Part shown: piece by piece, positions 1-52,233 of the stretch
How the letters are laid out: each line of letters starts with the position of its first letter
Numbering within the stretch: position 1 is the stretch's first letter
NCBI RefSeq assembly: GCF_040183065.1
Contig: NC_091120.1
Span: forward strand, 75,270,708-75,334,707
Direction: 5' to 3'
DNA from: Periplaneta americana
Lineage: Eukaryota; Arthropoda; Insecta; Blattodea; Blattidae
DNA: 64,000 nt
Position numbers and translations under genes: made by a program
The notes under the pieces: model-generated
What the model was told of the DNA's origin: nothing
The model's input: the letters and a program-made list of their open reading frames with translations, nothing else
The model's database searches: none

Positions 1-346
1 GTTAAGTTTTTAAAAATCAGACAATCAACTGTAAGTTCCAAGAAATAGAAGGAAGTAACTTACAGATTTAATATTGAAACAGTCTACAGAAGACAGTTGT
101 TTCACAGGAGGTCCACAATGTAACATTTGGTTCAATTCAGACAGGCGTTACGTAAATACCTTTCTAATAATTATTTCTACTCTATAAAATTAATATTTTA
201 AGGTTGATCAAACTGACTTCTTATTTTCTTGTATGTTATACTTTTATGTGTGTAATGATGTTTATTTTATGTTATAATTTGTATTTGATATTATGTTTAT
301 GGATTTGTTCTTTCTTGTCCATAGCAACACACAGGCTGCTAATAAG

Positions 347-418
<72 letters not shown>
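347..418. repeat. (AAT)n microsatellite
   Basis: About 24 uninterrupted AAT units. The apparent poly-Ile reading frames on both strands are artefacts of this tract. Confidence 0.95.
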
Positions 419-419
<1 letters not shown>

Positions 420-482
420 TCAGAGTTTCTATCATTACTTACATAAATAGATCTAAATAAAATACCATACATTAAACGATAA

Positions 483-743
483 GTCCACACCTGTGGAGTA
501 ACAGTCAGCGCGTCTGGCCGCGAAACCAGGTGGCCCGGGTTCGAATCCCAGTCGGGGCAAGTTGCCTGGTTGAGGTTTTTCCGCGGTTTTCCCTCAATCC
601 AATATGGGCAAATGTTGGGTAATTTTCGGTGCTGGACCCCGGACTCATTTCACCAGCATTATCACCTTCATTTCATTCAGATGCTAAATAACCTGAGATG
701 TTGATACAGCATCGTAAAATAACCCAATAAAATAAAAAAATTA
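483..743 (+). mobile_element. tRNA-derived SINE
   Basis: tRNA-like head with a B box (gggttcgaatccc), a body (gttgaggtttttccgcggtt) and an A-rich tail. It is flanked by a perfect 12-bp TSD, attaaacgataa (471-482 and 744-755). The same family recurs at 15794, 25366 and 40933. Confidence 0.9.
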
Positions 744-1357
744 ATTAAACGATAATACATAAAGTCAAGCATTTATTGCACGTGATGAAAGTCAAAATCT
801 GAAAAAGGAAAAAGTGAAGAGTCTTCCTTAGCCTTCTTTCTCTTTTTGTAGTGTAAATGATTAGGCTATGGCTCAGTGTAGTAATATCAGCTATTCCTTT
901 TTTTTTTTTTATTAATATATGTACAGTAATTAGACAAGACAATTTCTAAGAAAGGGAAAAGCGGATTGGCGAAGTTCTGATCATAGGAACTCGTAATGTA
1001 TTCTTCACTGAATTATCGATCTCTAAGAATGTAAGTTCACATTAAATTAATGTCAGTCCAACCAAATACTAAATTTAAGCAATAACAGATAATTATGTTC
1101 GCATTATGTAGCCAATTATTACACCCTTTAATCTCTAATAAATTATTCCCTTTCATCAAAATTTGGTTTCAATTCCCTGCATGTTTTATAAATGATTAAC
1201 AATCCAAATGCCCACCAGTTCATTATGTGTAGTAAAACCAAAACCAGAACAGAGGTTCTGTACTAAGTGTGTTGAGCTAGGAAATTAGTAATTTAATTTT
1301 TAGAGCCATACCATACACTAAAATAATAATACAAAAATATATTAATTTATTTTTCAG

Positions 1358-40757
<39,400 letters not shown>

Positions 40758-40807
40758 TTTACTGCCTGCTTAGTTTCTAGTTGATCCACTGAATAGATCT
40801 GTCACAG

Positions 40808-40879
40808 CAATTTCGTATGGAGGATGTAAGCAACGAAAATTATGAAGAGATGGGAATTCTTGATCATATTTACAGTTAA
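40808..40879 (+). CDS. Candidate alternative C-terminal exon of Pvr
   Basis: An acceptor-like ctgtcacag precedes a 23-codon frame, QFRMEDVSNENYEEMGILDH then IYS and TAA. It carries a further YxxM motif (YEEM) in the style of the tail. It is in phase 0, the same as the internal donor at 40466/40467, so a 341-nt intron would join GSQE to QFRMED. It may instead be 3' UTR that resembles coding sequence by chance. Confidence 0.42.
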   Translation, partial: QFRMEDVSNENYEEMGILDHIYS

Positions 40880-40932
40880 ACAATGAGTATTTCAGCACTG
40901 ATACTTTTAGAATACGGACATGACTCCAATAT

Positions 40933-41194
40933 GGATTTTTTTTTTATTTTAGTAAGTTATTTTACAACGCTTTATCAACATCTTAGGTTATTTAGCATAT
41001 GAATGAGCTGAAGGTGATAATGCTGGTGAAATAAGTCCGGGGTCCAGCACTGAAAGTTACCCAGCATTTGCTCATATTGGGTTGAGGGAAAACACCGGAA
41101 AGAACCTCAACCCGGTAACTTGCCCCGACCGGGAATCGAATCCGGGCCACCTGGTTTTGCGGCCAGACGCGCTAACCATTACTCCACAGATGTA
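40933..41194 (-). mobile_element. tRNA-derived SINE in Pvr 3' UTR region
   Basis: Reverse copy of the family at 483 with TSD gactccaatat (40922-40932, 41195-41205). It lies 175 bp after the Pvr stop and 53 bp after the alternative stop. Confidence 0.9.
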
Positions 41195-41437
41195 GACTCC
41201 AATATTGATGAACCTACTGCTTATTGATGGACAAGACTTTCTTTATTTTACGATTTTAGTAATTAAATTAATAGAATGTTTTCCAGGTCTCAAATTGATG
41301 GTATGTCTGTTTGGCTTGTCATTTTGTGTAATACTTAAACACAAAGTATTGATAGGTCTTCATAAAAGTATCTTGAACAGCATTTCAGAAGTAGCGCAAA
41401 ATTGAAACTTACACTTACAACAATGGATAACAGACAA

Positions 41438-41729
41438 TCACAGTGGCTCAGTGCTAGAGCGCTGGACTTATATGCCAGGGGACCTGGGTTCAAATCCCGC
41501 TGTACCCTAAATGTATAACTTGTGTTGGGCAAGCCTGTGGTCCAGGCAACACAGGGGTTTTCTCTGAGTACTCTGGTTTCCCTGTGACATCCCAACAATG
41601 GTGCACTCTAGATAGTCTCTGACGAACTAAATGGTCTATGCTTCTCAGCACTAGCGACCTCTATAAGCCTGCTTGTAGAGTTGAGGCAAATAACGACAAG
41701 TTAAGGCCCTGTCATTGAGAAAAAATCTA
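41438..41729 (+). mobile_element. tRNA-derived SINE, fourth family
   Basis: Head with A box (agtggctcagtgctagag) and B box (gggttcaaatccc); body about 220 bp; TSD gataacag(a/g)caa at 41426-41437 and 41730-41741. Confidence 0.88.
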
Positions 41730-42549
41730 GATAACAGGCAAATAATCATATCCTTGGAGGAATTCGAAATAGTTGTGGATTCTAGTCAGTGGCATAAGGA
41801 AAAATTTGCCATCTCGAAGACATCTGTTGGGATTTTTTTAATTAAGAAACACAGGAAATTTAAGGACATTTAATAATAATGAAATGGTCACTCTCTGCTT
41901 AGACGACGTTATGTCCATTCGTGTGCATGTGGATATGTTTCAGAGCCTAATGAAGAATAATCACTCTGCAATAATTATCTCCGCCAATAAAAAAAAAGTG
42001 CAGGATGTACTCTAAGGGCGAGGACAGAGGGACCTCTTAACCAAAAATTTGGAGAGATTTTTTCTCTTTTCCTCTCAGTCATGCTAGTTTATAGAGAGCT
42101 AACTGAATTACAAGATCTGTGGAAAAACCAAGATTTTCTTTGTAAGACAGAACAGGCCTCTCTCAAGAAATGGAAACCTAAATAATCTCATCACCAGACT
42201 TCCTCCTCCCTTGCTATACATCACTCCTGATATAAGTCTCACTTGAATTTTTTAAGTCATTCCTTCTTTTCTAGAATATTTCAGTGTTTAATAGTTTAAG
42301 AATTCGTTACAGGTACCAAAAAACGATTTGAATCTACTGAGCGTTACATGACATAAATATTCATTATTACTGTATTTTTATTTGTATATAATATGTTTTA
42401 TAAATGATTTTGTATTCTATACAGGGTTTTTAATTAATTTATTGTAGTGTCTTTTCAGACTGCAGAAGTTCATACAAATAAAACAACTCTCTGAATTTGT
42501 ATTAATTCTAAGTAATTTACTCAGAAGCAAGATGCTCCAGTATTTTGGT

Positions 42550-43165
42550 ACAATTGACAAGCAAACATTCTCATGAGGACAGATAAAAAGGTTTTTTTTT
42601 TTTCCTTCCACCTTGTTAATATTGTCGGAATAAGTGCTTATACAAATTTTGGCCACCCAAGTGCAATTACAAGGGCCGTCCAGAAAGTGAGTTTCCTTTG
42701 GCCGTTTACAAAAAGAAAAACACAATTCTCTGGAAAAATTTATTGGAACAGATACAGCAGTTATTGAGCTATTTTTCAACATATTCTCCACCAGAATTGA
42801 GACATTTATCACACAATGGGATCAATGTTCGTATCCCTGTGTCGTAGAAGTCTGCCACCTCGGATCGGAACCAGTATGTCACAGCTGTCTGCACCTCTCT
42901 GTTGATGCCACGGTATGAAGAAGTCTCAATTCAGGTGGGGAATATGTTGAAAAATAGGTCATATTGCTGTATCTGTTCCAATAAATTTCCATGAAATTGT
43001 TTTCTTTCTGTAAATAGGCCCAGGGAAACTTCTGGATGGCCCTCGTAATTGCTCTCGAGTGGCCAGAATTTATATAAGCACTTATTTTGACATTATTAAC
43101 ATGATGGAAGAAAAAAAAATTAACTTTTTTTATCTGTCCCCATCAGAATGTTTGCTTGTGAAACG
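42550..43165 (-). repeat. Large imperfect palindrome with a mariner remnant at its centre
   Basis: Arms of roughly 230 bp (42550-42790, 42935-43165), about 85% matched. The inner 42670-43045 has mariner-like ends (caagggccgtccagaa / cgagggccatccagaa) between TA. A - strand frame (WFRSEVADFYDTGIRTLIPL, CDKCLNSGGEYVEK) is the C-terminus of a mariner transposase. Confidence 0.78.
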
Positions 43166-43544
43166 AAGTATATGGCTCTGCAGTATATATTGACTACCCC
43201 CTACCTCTGGCTACTAGCAACAGGCATCTATAATGAACACCGATCAAAATACCCCTCATTTCTCGTGAAATCAACAACTGAATAGACTACAGTGGACTAT
43301 AGTGGACTTTATGTTATCAGCAAACAGCTGGATACATTAAGAAGATTGATTTGAAGTATATGGCATTGATTAACACTGTTAGAAGAATGGCAGTAACAGG
43401 AGAGAAAGTGTAAAGAAGACAAATCTGGAAGATATAGGCTAATTTGCGCTCTTGTAAGAGTCACAGACTGAAGGAATATCTACACGAGATTTGTCTCCTG
43501 AGTATTGCTCTCACTCGGAGGGAATATTAGACATTAGCAATTAG

Positions 43545-44688
43545 TAGGGTTACCTGATACTCATTAGTGAAAAACAGGACAAACTGGTCCAAAAAGCATG
43601 ACAAAGTCCGGATACAAAATCATTTGTAGAAGTCTTATTCTTTAGAACTTTTTCAGATTCAAAAGTCGAATCTAAGGTGCAAAATTGATTATTACGCGTT
43701 AAGTTGTGTAGCAAATATTAAATAATTATCTGTACAATAAAATAAAATAATTAAAATACAGTCAAAACAAAAAAATACAATCACAGTACAGTATATTTTA
43801 ATTCCAGCACTGTATACAGAAACATAGGCCTACATGAAAAACACCAACCTATTTCTTATTTTACCAAATTTTACATGTAGTCATAATTTAAAAAAATTAC
43901 TTCACTCACCATATATTTGCTGACATCACTGAACAATGGCCTTCACTACGGTCGGAATAATAATTTCGTATGTTTGCAGTTTTACTGATGCTGATTTTCA
44001 GGTAAAAAAATATTAAATTGTTTCAACCTCGTGTTACTGAGGTATCGCAGATCATGCTACTGTTTATGCACACTGATCGACTGATTTTACAGACATGTCA
44101 TGGTTTTATTCATAGCTTTGTTTTTGAAAGAGAATACTGACCACTGACGCAAATTTCACGAGAGAATCCCTGCAAGGGGAGTACGGTCCTTGTGGGGTAA
44201 GAGGAGAGAGTAAGCCAGTAACTCAGCATTCTTGAAGGAGCAGGTGAAGGGCAGTGGTGTCATTGACCGGCTGGTACAAACCAGGCTCAGTCAATGGCCG
44301 GCCAGTTCTATGACGGGGGTAGGTTATAAGAGTGGGGGAGAAACTCACATTCCTTGCTCGGATCTTCTCGTGAAATTCGGACAGTACTGTAATGCTGAAG
44401 TGAGTTCAGTCTCTGAATAACATATATGGACGAAAAACGAAAGTTTATTGACCAGTGATGCTAATATTTGGAATATTATTCTACCATTGAAATGAGTTCA
44501 GTCTCTGCATGAAATATATGGACGAAAAACTGTGGTTTTATTCGCAGTTCAGAATTATGTTTTGAAATGGAATTATAAAAAATGAGATGATTGGGACTTC
44601 CCATAAAAATACGGACATTTAACAAATCTTCAAAAATAAATAAGGATGGCAGGACAAACCTTCAAAATATGGACGTCTGGTAACCCTA
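43545..44688. mobile_element. hAT-like element, TAGGGTTACC ends, copy 1
   Basis: 1144 bp; ends tagggttacc and its complement; TSD gcaattag / tcaattag (7 of 8). No transposase recognised. Confidence 0.75.
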
Positions 44689-44696
44689 TCAATTAG

Positions 44697-46275
44697 CAAC
44701 CATGTGCTCAGATGGTGCAAGAACATCACTTAAGACAATACAGGACTAACATAAGACAAACATAAGTCTGGCCTGATGTCTTATTCATTTCGTTAGACTA
44801 ATGGCTTTTCCTTTCCAATTATAGAATATTCCTTTTCTTATATCTCTTTTCCCCCGACGTGATTTATCCTAGGACATGTGCACTATTCTGCTTTGCACAT
44901 TCTGTCTATGTGGCTGTTCTATTGCTATCAATGCTTCAGTGTCCATTTATTTATTGGTTGCATTTGACGCCAGGTTGCCAGATTCTCTCACTAGGAACCT
45001 AGGACAGGTGGTGATACTGCATACCTTAATACATTTTATTTAATTCAGTTTGCATTACAACTTATTTTATTCATTTTATGTGTTTCAACTATTATAAATT
45101 TAGAAATCTTCTCACTTCGTGAGTTGCCACAAGGGACAAAGAGTACTTAAGCATATAAATATTTAAAAGTTCATTGAACCATTGCTTTTGTTTAGACAAA
45201 TGAAACTCCTACAAGTACAGAGCTGCAAATATATATTTTAGATTAATGGAAATATACCTAGTTTTAGAGAAAGTTAAGTATTACGAACAAGTAAAGAATG
45301 CTAATGAACTTAATTTCATTTTGAATATAGGTAGAGCAATTTATCCTTTCAGTACAGCTAAGGTTACAATCGGAATAATAAATATACAGCTCGTCCAAGT
45401 CAAGTCTGCGAGTGGGGATATCGGGATGGAATGTAGAGGCAAAACACAGTTGCCACATACGTCACTTGATGCTCAGATTTCAACGTGTGCACATCGTTTA
45501 AAATACACTATGGAGCGCACGCATTTGTTGTCCTTGTCTTCAGATAAAGGCAACAGTTACGCTGCCTCCCCCCTCATGCAACTTTCTCTCCTAAGCCCAC
45601 GCTTGCCAATCAGAACGCCAAACCTCACTGTCAAGCAGAAGTACAGTCTATTTCAAAGCATCTTAAATTGTTACCGTTCTATGAACTGAAGCGCAGTAGG
45701 AAAACTTACTGTACTGGTCTCCTCTCGTTACCACCTCCTTTCCCTACAGAACTGTCTCCAACTTCACCTCTCGGCTCGCATATTTAACTTGGTCGAGCTG
45801 TAGGTATTCCAAGCCTCTTAAACACATCTTTCATGAAGAGAGTAGCAGTACCTCTTGGTCCAACCAGAAGTTCGATTACTTCAAGCTCTTTTAGCTGGTA
45901 GTTTTGGTGGTAATAGGACCTAAACTTTTAACTTTGTTATATTTTTGCTAGGTTATGAAATTTCCTTTTAATTACTGATGAAGTCTGGAAAAATAATGTC
46001 ATATTACAGCCTGATCTATACAGAAAGAAATGCATGCCTATTTTCTATTTAAAAAGTAAACCTTTCGTCAGAAGTTCAGTTGTGATCTAGCGAATGAAGG
46101 TACTATGAAGATATATTAAAATACCACCAATAAAATCTGTAACTTTGCCTGTGCTTCTAAGAGAGTCTGGATATGATTATTTTTCAGCCAAGAACGAAAA
46201 TATAATATGGTATAAAGTGTGTAAGTTGGACATAAAAGTTAAAAAGAATCTTGATTTACAAAAACATTGTGACTC
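44697..46275. other. Intergenic, unassigned
   Basis: A 147-residue open frame at 45246-45689 has no recognisable motif, no promoter context and ordinary composition. I do not call a gene here. Confidence 0.4.
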
Positions 46276-46278
46276 TAA

Positions 46279-47667
46279 AGGCTCGTCTCCACTATTAAGT
46301 CGACCTGGTTGGCGAGTTGGTATAGCGCTGGCCTTCTATGCCCAAGGTTGTGGGTTCGATCCCGGGCCAGGTCGATGGCATTTAAGTGTGCTTAAATGCG
46401 ACAGGCTCATGTCAGTAAATTTACTGGCATGTAAAAGAACTCCTGCGGGACAAAATTCTGGCACATCCGGCGATGCTGATATAACCTCTGCAGTTGCGAG
46501 CGCTGTTAAATAAAACATAACATTAACATCCACTATTAAACATTTAACAACATGTTAAATGTTAAATTGTTTACCGTTAACATCCCAACATGTTGATTGA
46601 ACATGTTAATGCTAATTTCATTTAACACTTTGTTCACACTGTTAAACATGTTAAACTGATTTTCTTTGCGTAGTCCACCATAAACAGTCTATGAGATTTT
46701 AATATAGATAGTGTTTATTTTCAAACCTTGGAGAATGGACTCAGATGATGATATGACTTCTGTAATTGCCTCTTTGCTTGTTACAAGGCTTTGAAAAGAA
46801 AGAAAATGAGAATGTGGCAAAATCTTAGTAAAAGACACTATGCGGGATACATTCTAAACGAGCTTAAAGTTGAATACAGTACCGGTATCGATCTGGATTA
46901 AAAAACTTGCTGAGAATGTCGAAACACGATTTTAATATAGTGCTGCAAAAATACTTCCTGTTACATCAAAGAAATACATAATTTAAGAGCAGCCATTTCA
47001 TCCCAATTAAAAAAATTATAGCGCGATTGATTATCATAGGACCTAGGACATGATAGATGCTAAAGGGGTGGATAATATCGTATAATTATTCTTTCCGAAA
47101 TTTTACGAACGTGAACGTACATCACCAAATACGACTATTACTGACGTCAACATAGCATTAACGTTTAGTGTATGATGAGAGTGCGAAAACTATTGTATTC
47201 TCGAGAACAGTTAAATCATAATTCCAGTTCTCTAAAACACTCGGTCTTCTTAGTTTTGCCCGTGTATTCTTTTGCAGACATGGCCTTTCCGTTAGTGCAT
47301 TAATTTTATTGTAATGTATTTTCTTTCGTCCACTCCATTATTTCGAACAACTTACAGCCAACACCAAGAACCAATGATATTATAAAAATGATCAAGATAC
47401 GCGCCACAAAATCGGAAATTATTGTTGTTGCCATGGAAACTGTATAAACTTTGCCGAACTGTACCAACGCAGCACGAGCAAGTGAATTGACTTGACGTGT
47501 TTTCCATTTTTGCTGGAAAACACGCCAACATGTTAAAAGTGTTAAATTCAACACACTTGGTTAACATTATTAAGTCAATTGAGACTTGAAATGTCCATAT
47601 ACATGTTAAATTCAACATGTTATATTTAACATGTCGTTGTTAAATGTTTAATAGTGGAGACGCGCCT
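46279..47667. mobile_element. Harbinger-like element interrupted by a SINE
   Basis: Inverted ends aggctcgtctccactattaa / aggcgcgtctccactattaa with TAA on both sides, as in PIF/Harbinger. Subterminal regions are dense in acatgttaa palindromes. No transposase recognised. Confidence 0.75.
46299..46528 (+). mobile_element. tRNA-derived SINE nested in the Harbinger-like end
   Basis: Head ggttggcgagttggtatagc with B box gggttcgatcccgg; A-rich tail; perfect 11-bp TSD tccactattaa (46288-46298, 46529-46539). Confidence 0.92.
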
Positions 47668-48028
47668 TAAGAGAGTCATCGAACATCTGAAATTATTTAG
47701 CGATTCAATTTCGGATGAGTTCACTTTTTATTATTACTTGTATCTGATGTTTATATGTGTGTGTATTACTCTCCATAAACTTGAGAATTCACATTGTAAA
47801 CACTTGATTGAAAAGTATATGTCTAGAAAATTGCCGACTCCAACAACTATGCGTACTTAATACTTACCCTCGTGTTATGAAAGAATTTTAAATTCTGTAT
47901 GACTAACAATAAAAGGGTTCAACTAAAACTGAAGTGTGTTCTTGAAAAAAAATCCTGCATATTCGAAACACTGTGAAGTGCAATATGAATTAAATAGTGA
48001 ACAAGCACATAATGTTATTTTATATACA

Positions 48029-48035
<7 letters not shown>

Positions 48036-48106
<71 letters not shown>
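48036..48106. repeat. (TA)n microsatellite
   Basis: About 35 TA units. Confidence 0.95.
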
Positions 48107-48109
<3 letters not shown>

Positions 48110-48609
48110 CTAGGTCATTCAATAAGTTATGGCAACAGTACTGTAAATCAGCACTCTTAGCATCAGAATCTTTTAGTACGTAATAGAGGAGTGATTGTTG
48201 CATAAATGTGGAATATTAAAAGTCTTTAAGTAATCATATCATATTAGCAGTATGTAGTGCCAAAAGTAATCTAAACAAATTCAGTATGAAACAGTAACTA
48301 TTGTTGCCATTACCTTTCGAATGCCCTGGTAAATATCTTCTTCTTCCAGTGATCCTACTATTGGGGTCATCTAGCTCATCAGGAATCAGACATCCCAGTG
48401 GAGGTGTGAGATCTTGTTTTCTTCTGCTTTTTTGGATCAAGCTTTCTGCATGTTAAGGGATGTTATTTGTTCCTGACTATTTCAGAATATGCATCCTGGT
48501 GAGTTGATATTTATTTGGTGCAGATGTTCTGGTAAGCAATCGTGACCTATTGGCAAATTGAATAATGCAACTGCTTCTTTTCGTGGTTTGTTTCTATTTA
48601 GGTCGAATT

Positions 48610-48745
48610 TTTCACAAATAATTGATTAAATAGCCTTCTGCGAAGGCTCTGAGGATGGTGTGAAGTAGCACCAAAACAGCTGTAACCGCACATGCTTACA
48701 TAATTAACACGAGTAAGATCGCCATTTAATCAATTATTTATATTC
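48610..48745. repeat. Interspersed repeat, inverted copy of 9640-9780
   Basis: See 9640-9780; carries aggctctgaggatggtgtga and cagctgtaaccgcacatgct. Confidence 0.6.
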
Positions 48746-49026
48746 AAGTGTTAAAAGTAGTGTACGAAAGATTCAACATGGATTTTCACAGATGTTTTCC
48801 TTTGTGATTTTCCCATACTTTTGTATCTCTCTCTTTTTCATGATTTTTTTTTTTGCTCAAATTTACTGAATTTTGTAGTTTTGTAATTGATTTAGTCCAT
48901 CTTTTTGCCAAAAAATCTGCTTGATCATTGATATGAAGCCTTGAAAAGGTACCATTGAAAAGTTAATATTTTACCCAATTTTGAAAACTGATGCACTACT
49001 GTTCTTATTTCTTTGACTGTTATTGA

Positions 49027-49338
49027 ATGGGGTGTTCTATTAGATATGATAATGCAGTTATATTGTCAGACTCCAAAGCAGCTATTCTATCAATCGTCTC
49101 TAAACACACACCTTCATCTCAAACAGCAGAAATAACTAAAATGCTCTCTCAATTAATATCACTCAATAAAAGAATTGTATTCCAATGGATACCATCCCAT
49201 TGTGGAATCCAGGGAAACGAGAATGTGGATGCTTTAGCAAAGAAGGGCAGCACTGCTACTTACAGACCTGTTACTAAATCTAGGTATTACTCTGTGAAAA
49301 GATTTATTAACTCTACATACTTAGACTTCAACAAATAA
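49027..49338 (+). pseudogene. LINE ribonuclease H domain fragment
   Basis: Frame with NAVILSDSKAAILSIVSKHT, IVFQWIPSHCGIQGNENVDA and LAKKGS: the DSK, HCGI and NExxD blocks of the RNase H domain of insect non-LTR retrotransposons (I/Jockey-like). Confidence 0.88.
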
Positions 49339-49419
49339 AATTTGATAACATAATCGCAAGGGAAAAACTCTCTGCATCAAAATCTACAGTTAATTCCCGA
49401 TTTACCACGAAAATCGTCT

Positions 49420-49640
49420 GTAGCTGCATTTAGATTGGCAACAGGCCATGATTGTTTGGCCAAACACCTGGATAGAATTGGAATATATCAGTCCCCTAAC
49501 TGCCCATTGTGCAACTCAAACCAAGAAATGGACTCGGAACACCTCAAAATCTGTGTTTAAGTGGCTGGCCATGATAATATCTTTGAAAAATATTGGAGTG
49601 CAAGAGGTCAAATGACTTTATTGTCAAACGCCTGGCATTA
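49420..49640 (+). pseudogene. LINE ORF2 C-terminal fragment
   Basis: AFRLATGHDCLAKHLDRIGI, CPLCNSNQEMDSEHLKIC then a stop, and YWSARGQMTLLSNAWH. The CPxC...H..C knuckle is typical after RNase H in these LINEs. One frame change separates it from 49027-49338. A second copy lies at 62484. Confidence 0.85.
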
Positions 49641-49649
49641 GAAAACAAC

Positions 49650-49880
49650 ATTAGATATGATGGCTTCTATTGCAGCTTTGGAATCGATAAGTACAACAGC
49701 TTTTCTAAATTTCTTGGATCTGGCAATCAATTGTGTAACAGCAGTTAGAATTGCAAGTAGTTATCCTTCAAAGGCAGTCTTATTTCTTTCAACTGGTGTG
49801 TAATGGTTGAACAGTCCACTGTAAACTCCAGCTCCCTCATTTTCATCCATTAGAGACCCATCTGTATATTATGGAGACAT
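49650..49880 (-). pseudogene. LINE ribonuclease H fragment, opposite strand
   Basis: On the - strand: YTDGSLMDENEGAGVYSGLF, ERNKTAFEG, stop, LLAILTAV, VVLIDSKAAIEA. These are the first three acidic blocks of RNase H, whereas 49027 holds the later blocks. Confidence 0.8.
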
Positions 49881-50221
49881 TCTTTTGAGGGATAGCTATC
49901 TCCAATAGTTTCCAAGACAAGTTCTTTTAACTTTTCTGGGGAATCTTCTTTCTTCTTAACAGTTTCACACAAGTTGAGTTCAATGTTATATTGAGTGTAA
50001 TCTAAGGGATTTATTGGTTTTTGTTTTTTCTAATTATTCTATATTAATATTTAGATCTTGAAGGTGTTTTTAATAATTATAAGGTATAATTTTAAAATCT
50101 CCATAGTGCTAATAACTAGTAACACAATGAATCAGGGTCAACCTGAGTACCTGCCATCTAGTAGTCAATTGTGTAATTACCAGAAGGGTTAGGGCTGCTG
50201 CAAGCCCTCACAGGTGTTATA

Positions 50222-50814
50222 CTGCGTGTTCAGTTCGAAGTGTGTCATGGCTCGCTGTATGTCGTCATGTGGCTAGCCGGTGAGCCTAGAGAATTCAATC
50301 TTCCTACACTTCCACAGAGGCGTATTACCTATGTGCTAGAGAAGTTGCCTAGCAAGTACGGTGTTAATTCTGAAGAGTACTTACCGACACGTACGGTAAC
50401 TCCGGTAGTGGCAGGAATGTGAACTGTTTAAAAACACGTATTGAGGTGAGTTTTTTTCTTACAGTAGGGATATGGTGAGAGGGTTAAGACGATTACTTAC
50501 GTATTTGTTGACATTAACTTCGACAGTCAACATGTACACAGAGCATTTGATTTGTGTTGTGGAATGTTGCCGTTACCGATAATAACAAATACCCTGCGTA
50601 CGACTTGCCTGCGCAAAATACAGTTCCAAAGAGGTTATGGTAGTAGACAGACCATACAGACCGCCATCTGTTGCTACGACGTTCAAGTTATACCGTACAT
50701 GTTCTCAAGTTCAGATTGAACGCCTTGAATAATAGGCAACTTCTCTGACATAAAAGCTGAAACTCGCTTACTCACAACAGTGACGTCATGACACACTTTG
50801 AAATGAACATCCAG
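50222..50814. mobile_element. TA-flanked MITE (mariner type)
   Basis: 593 bp, inverted ends ctgcgtgttcagttcgaagt / ctggatgttcatttcaaagt, TA on both sides. No transposase. Confidence 0.75.
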
Positions 50815-51020
50815 TATTAGTCGATTTTTTTGTAGCTGGAGTCCAATTATTGTGGTTCTCTCATTTTTGTGATCACGAGTCTAGACAGACCCCACTTGAG
50901 ACCCTATACTTACATACAAATTCAAATGAAATTATTTATTTTTTTTTATACTTTCCATCAAAAATTAATGAACGACCTATGAACTAATTAAGGCAGATGG
51001 GACTGGGATCAGGCTAAATA

Positions 51021-52033
51021 CAGAGCGATCCATAAGTCACGCACATTAAAATTATAGTGTCTATATTGAATAGTGCAGTTGGAAAGTGCTATCGGCTACC
51101 ACTAGATAGCATCATGGGTATTAACAGCAATAAACCTAGACGTAATTGTGATGTGTATATATACACTGAAGCTTGCAGTAGTCCTTTGTTTACTCCTCAG
51201 CAAACATGTCGTTTTCCCAAGAGCAACAAGTTTTCATTGTTGAACATTATTTTTCCAGTCATTCTTGTGCATGTGTTGTAGACGAATTTCATAGTAATTA
51301 TCCAGATGTGACAGTGCCTAACAATTCGACCATAACGAGATTAATCGCCCGTTTTAGGAAATGTGGATCAGTGCTTCTTCAAAATGATGAACATGATTGT
51401 TGGTTCCAGCAGGACGTGACACATGTCACACATCTAATGAAACTATGCAGTTTTTGCGCGAGTTTTTTGGTGAGCGTATCATTTCTCAAGTATTATGGCC
51501 TCCACGTTCCCCCGATTTGACATCCCCAGATTTCTTCCTGTGGATTATCTTAATCCTTTGCAGCACAAATTAATTTTTTATGTTTTTCTCTTCATGTATC
51601 ATAACAAAGCTTCGATAAATTTTTTTCAACATTTTAACTCTGCACACAATTTCAAAACATAAATAGCACCTCTATGTATACTCAAGAGGTGGTTCCTTGG
51701 TGGTATATTGTGTCATAAAATTTAGAAAGAAAGAAAACTGTGGTTCTTCTGAACAACCACTATGCTGCAAAGGGTTAAAGGAAGGGTATATAAAACAGGC
51801 TGCACACTCTAGAGGAATTAAAGAGGAACATAACGGAGATTATCAACATCAATGTAGCCGAAGTAGCCGCAAACATGGTAAAAAGAGTTCGTACATGCAT
51901 TACTGAACGGGGCTGCCATTTTCAGCATATATTGTCAAAAATGATGTAACTCATGTAAGTAAACGTAATAAATCATTTTTATAAATATATGTGAGCATAT
52001 TATTAAGATGTGCGCGACTTTTGGATCGCTCTG
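51021..52033 (+). mobile_element. Internally deleted mariner-like element
   Basis: Ends cagagcgatccataagtc / cagagcgatccaaaagtc, TA on both sides. Frames: MSFSQEQQVFIVEHYFSSHS (start), CWFQQDVTHVTH, LWPPRSPDLTSPDFFLW and RVRTCITERGCHFQHILSKM. Large deletions between blocks; DUF4817-type mariner. Confidence 0.88.
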
Positions 52034-52233
52034 TACTTAAAAGATTAATAAATTCAAATATGGAAATCATATTTCCGAACTTTATTTCTTACATATCTAC
52101 ATGTCTAAAGTAACTAAAAGCATTTACAGATGTATCAAGAACAGTCCTAAAAAACAAATTTGAAAATATAAATTTTCATGTCAGCATTATTGATTTGTTT
52201 AATGTACGGGATGACTTGATAGAGTTTTAAGTA

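Noticed and set aside
204..490. 80- and 72-residue frames with long Ile runs on both strands
   Set aside because: Translation of an (AAT)n microsatellite.
1..1357. A further upstream Pvr exon
   Set aside because: The Ig domain needs one, but no open frame with acceptor and phase 0 donor was found here; it is probably left of the window.
42417..42812. 131-residue - strand host gene
   Set aside because: It is the end of a mariner transposase running into the palindrome arm.
45246..45689. 147-residue open frame
   Set aside because: No motif, no splice or promoter context, unremarkable composition.
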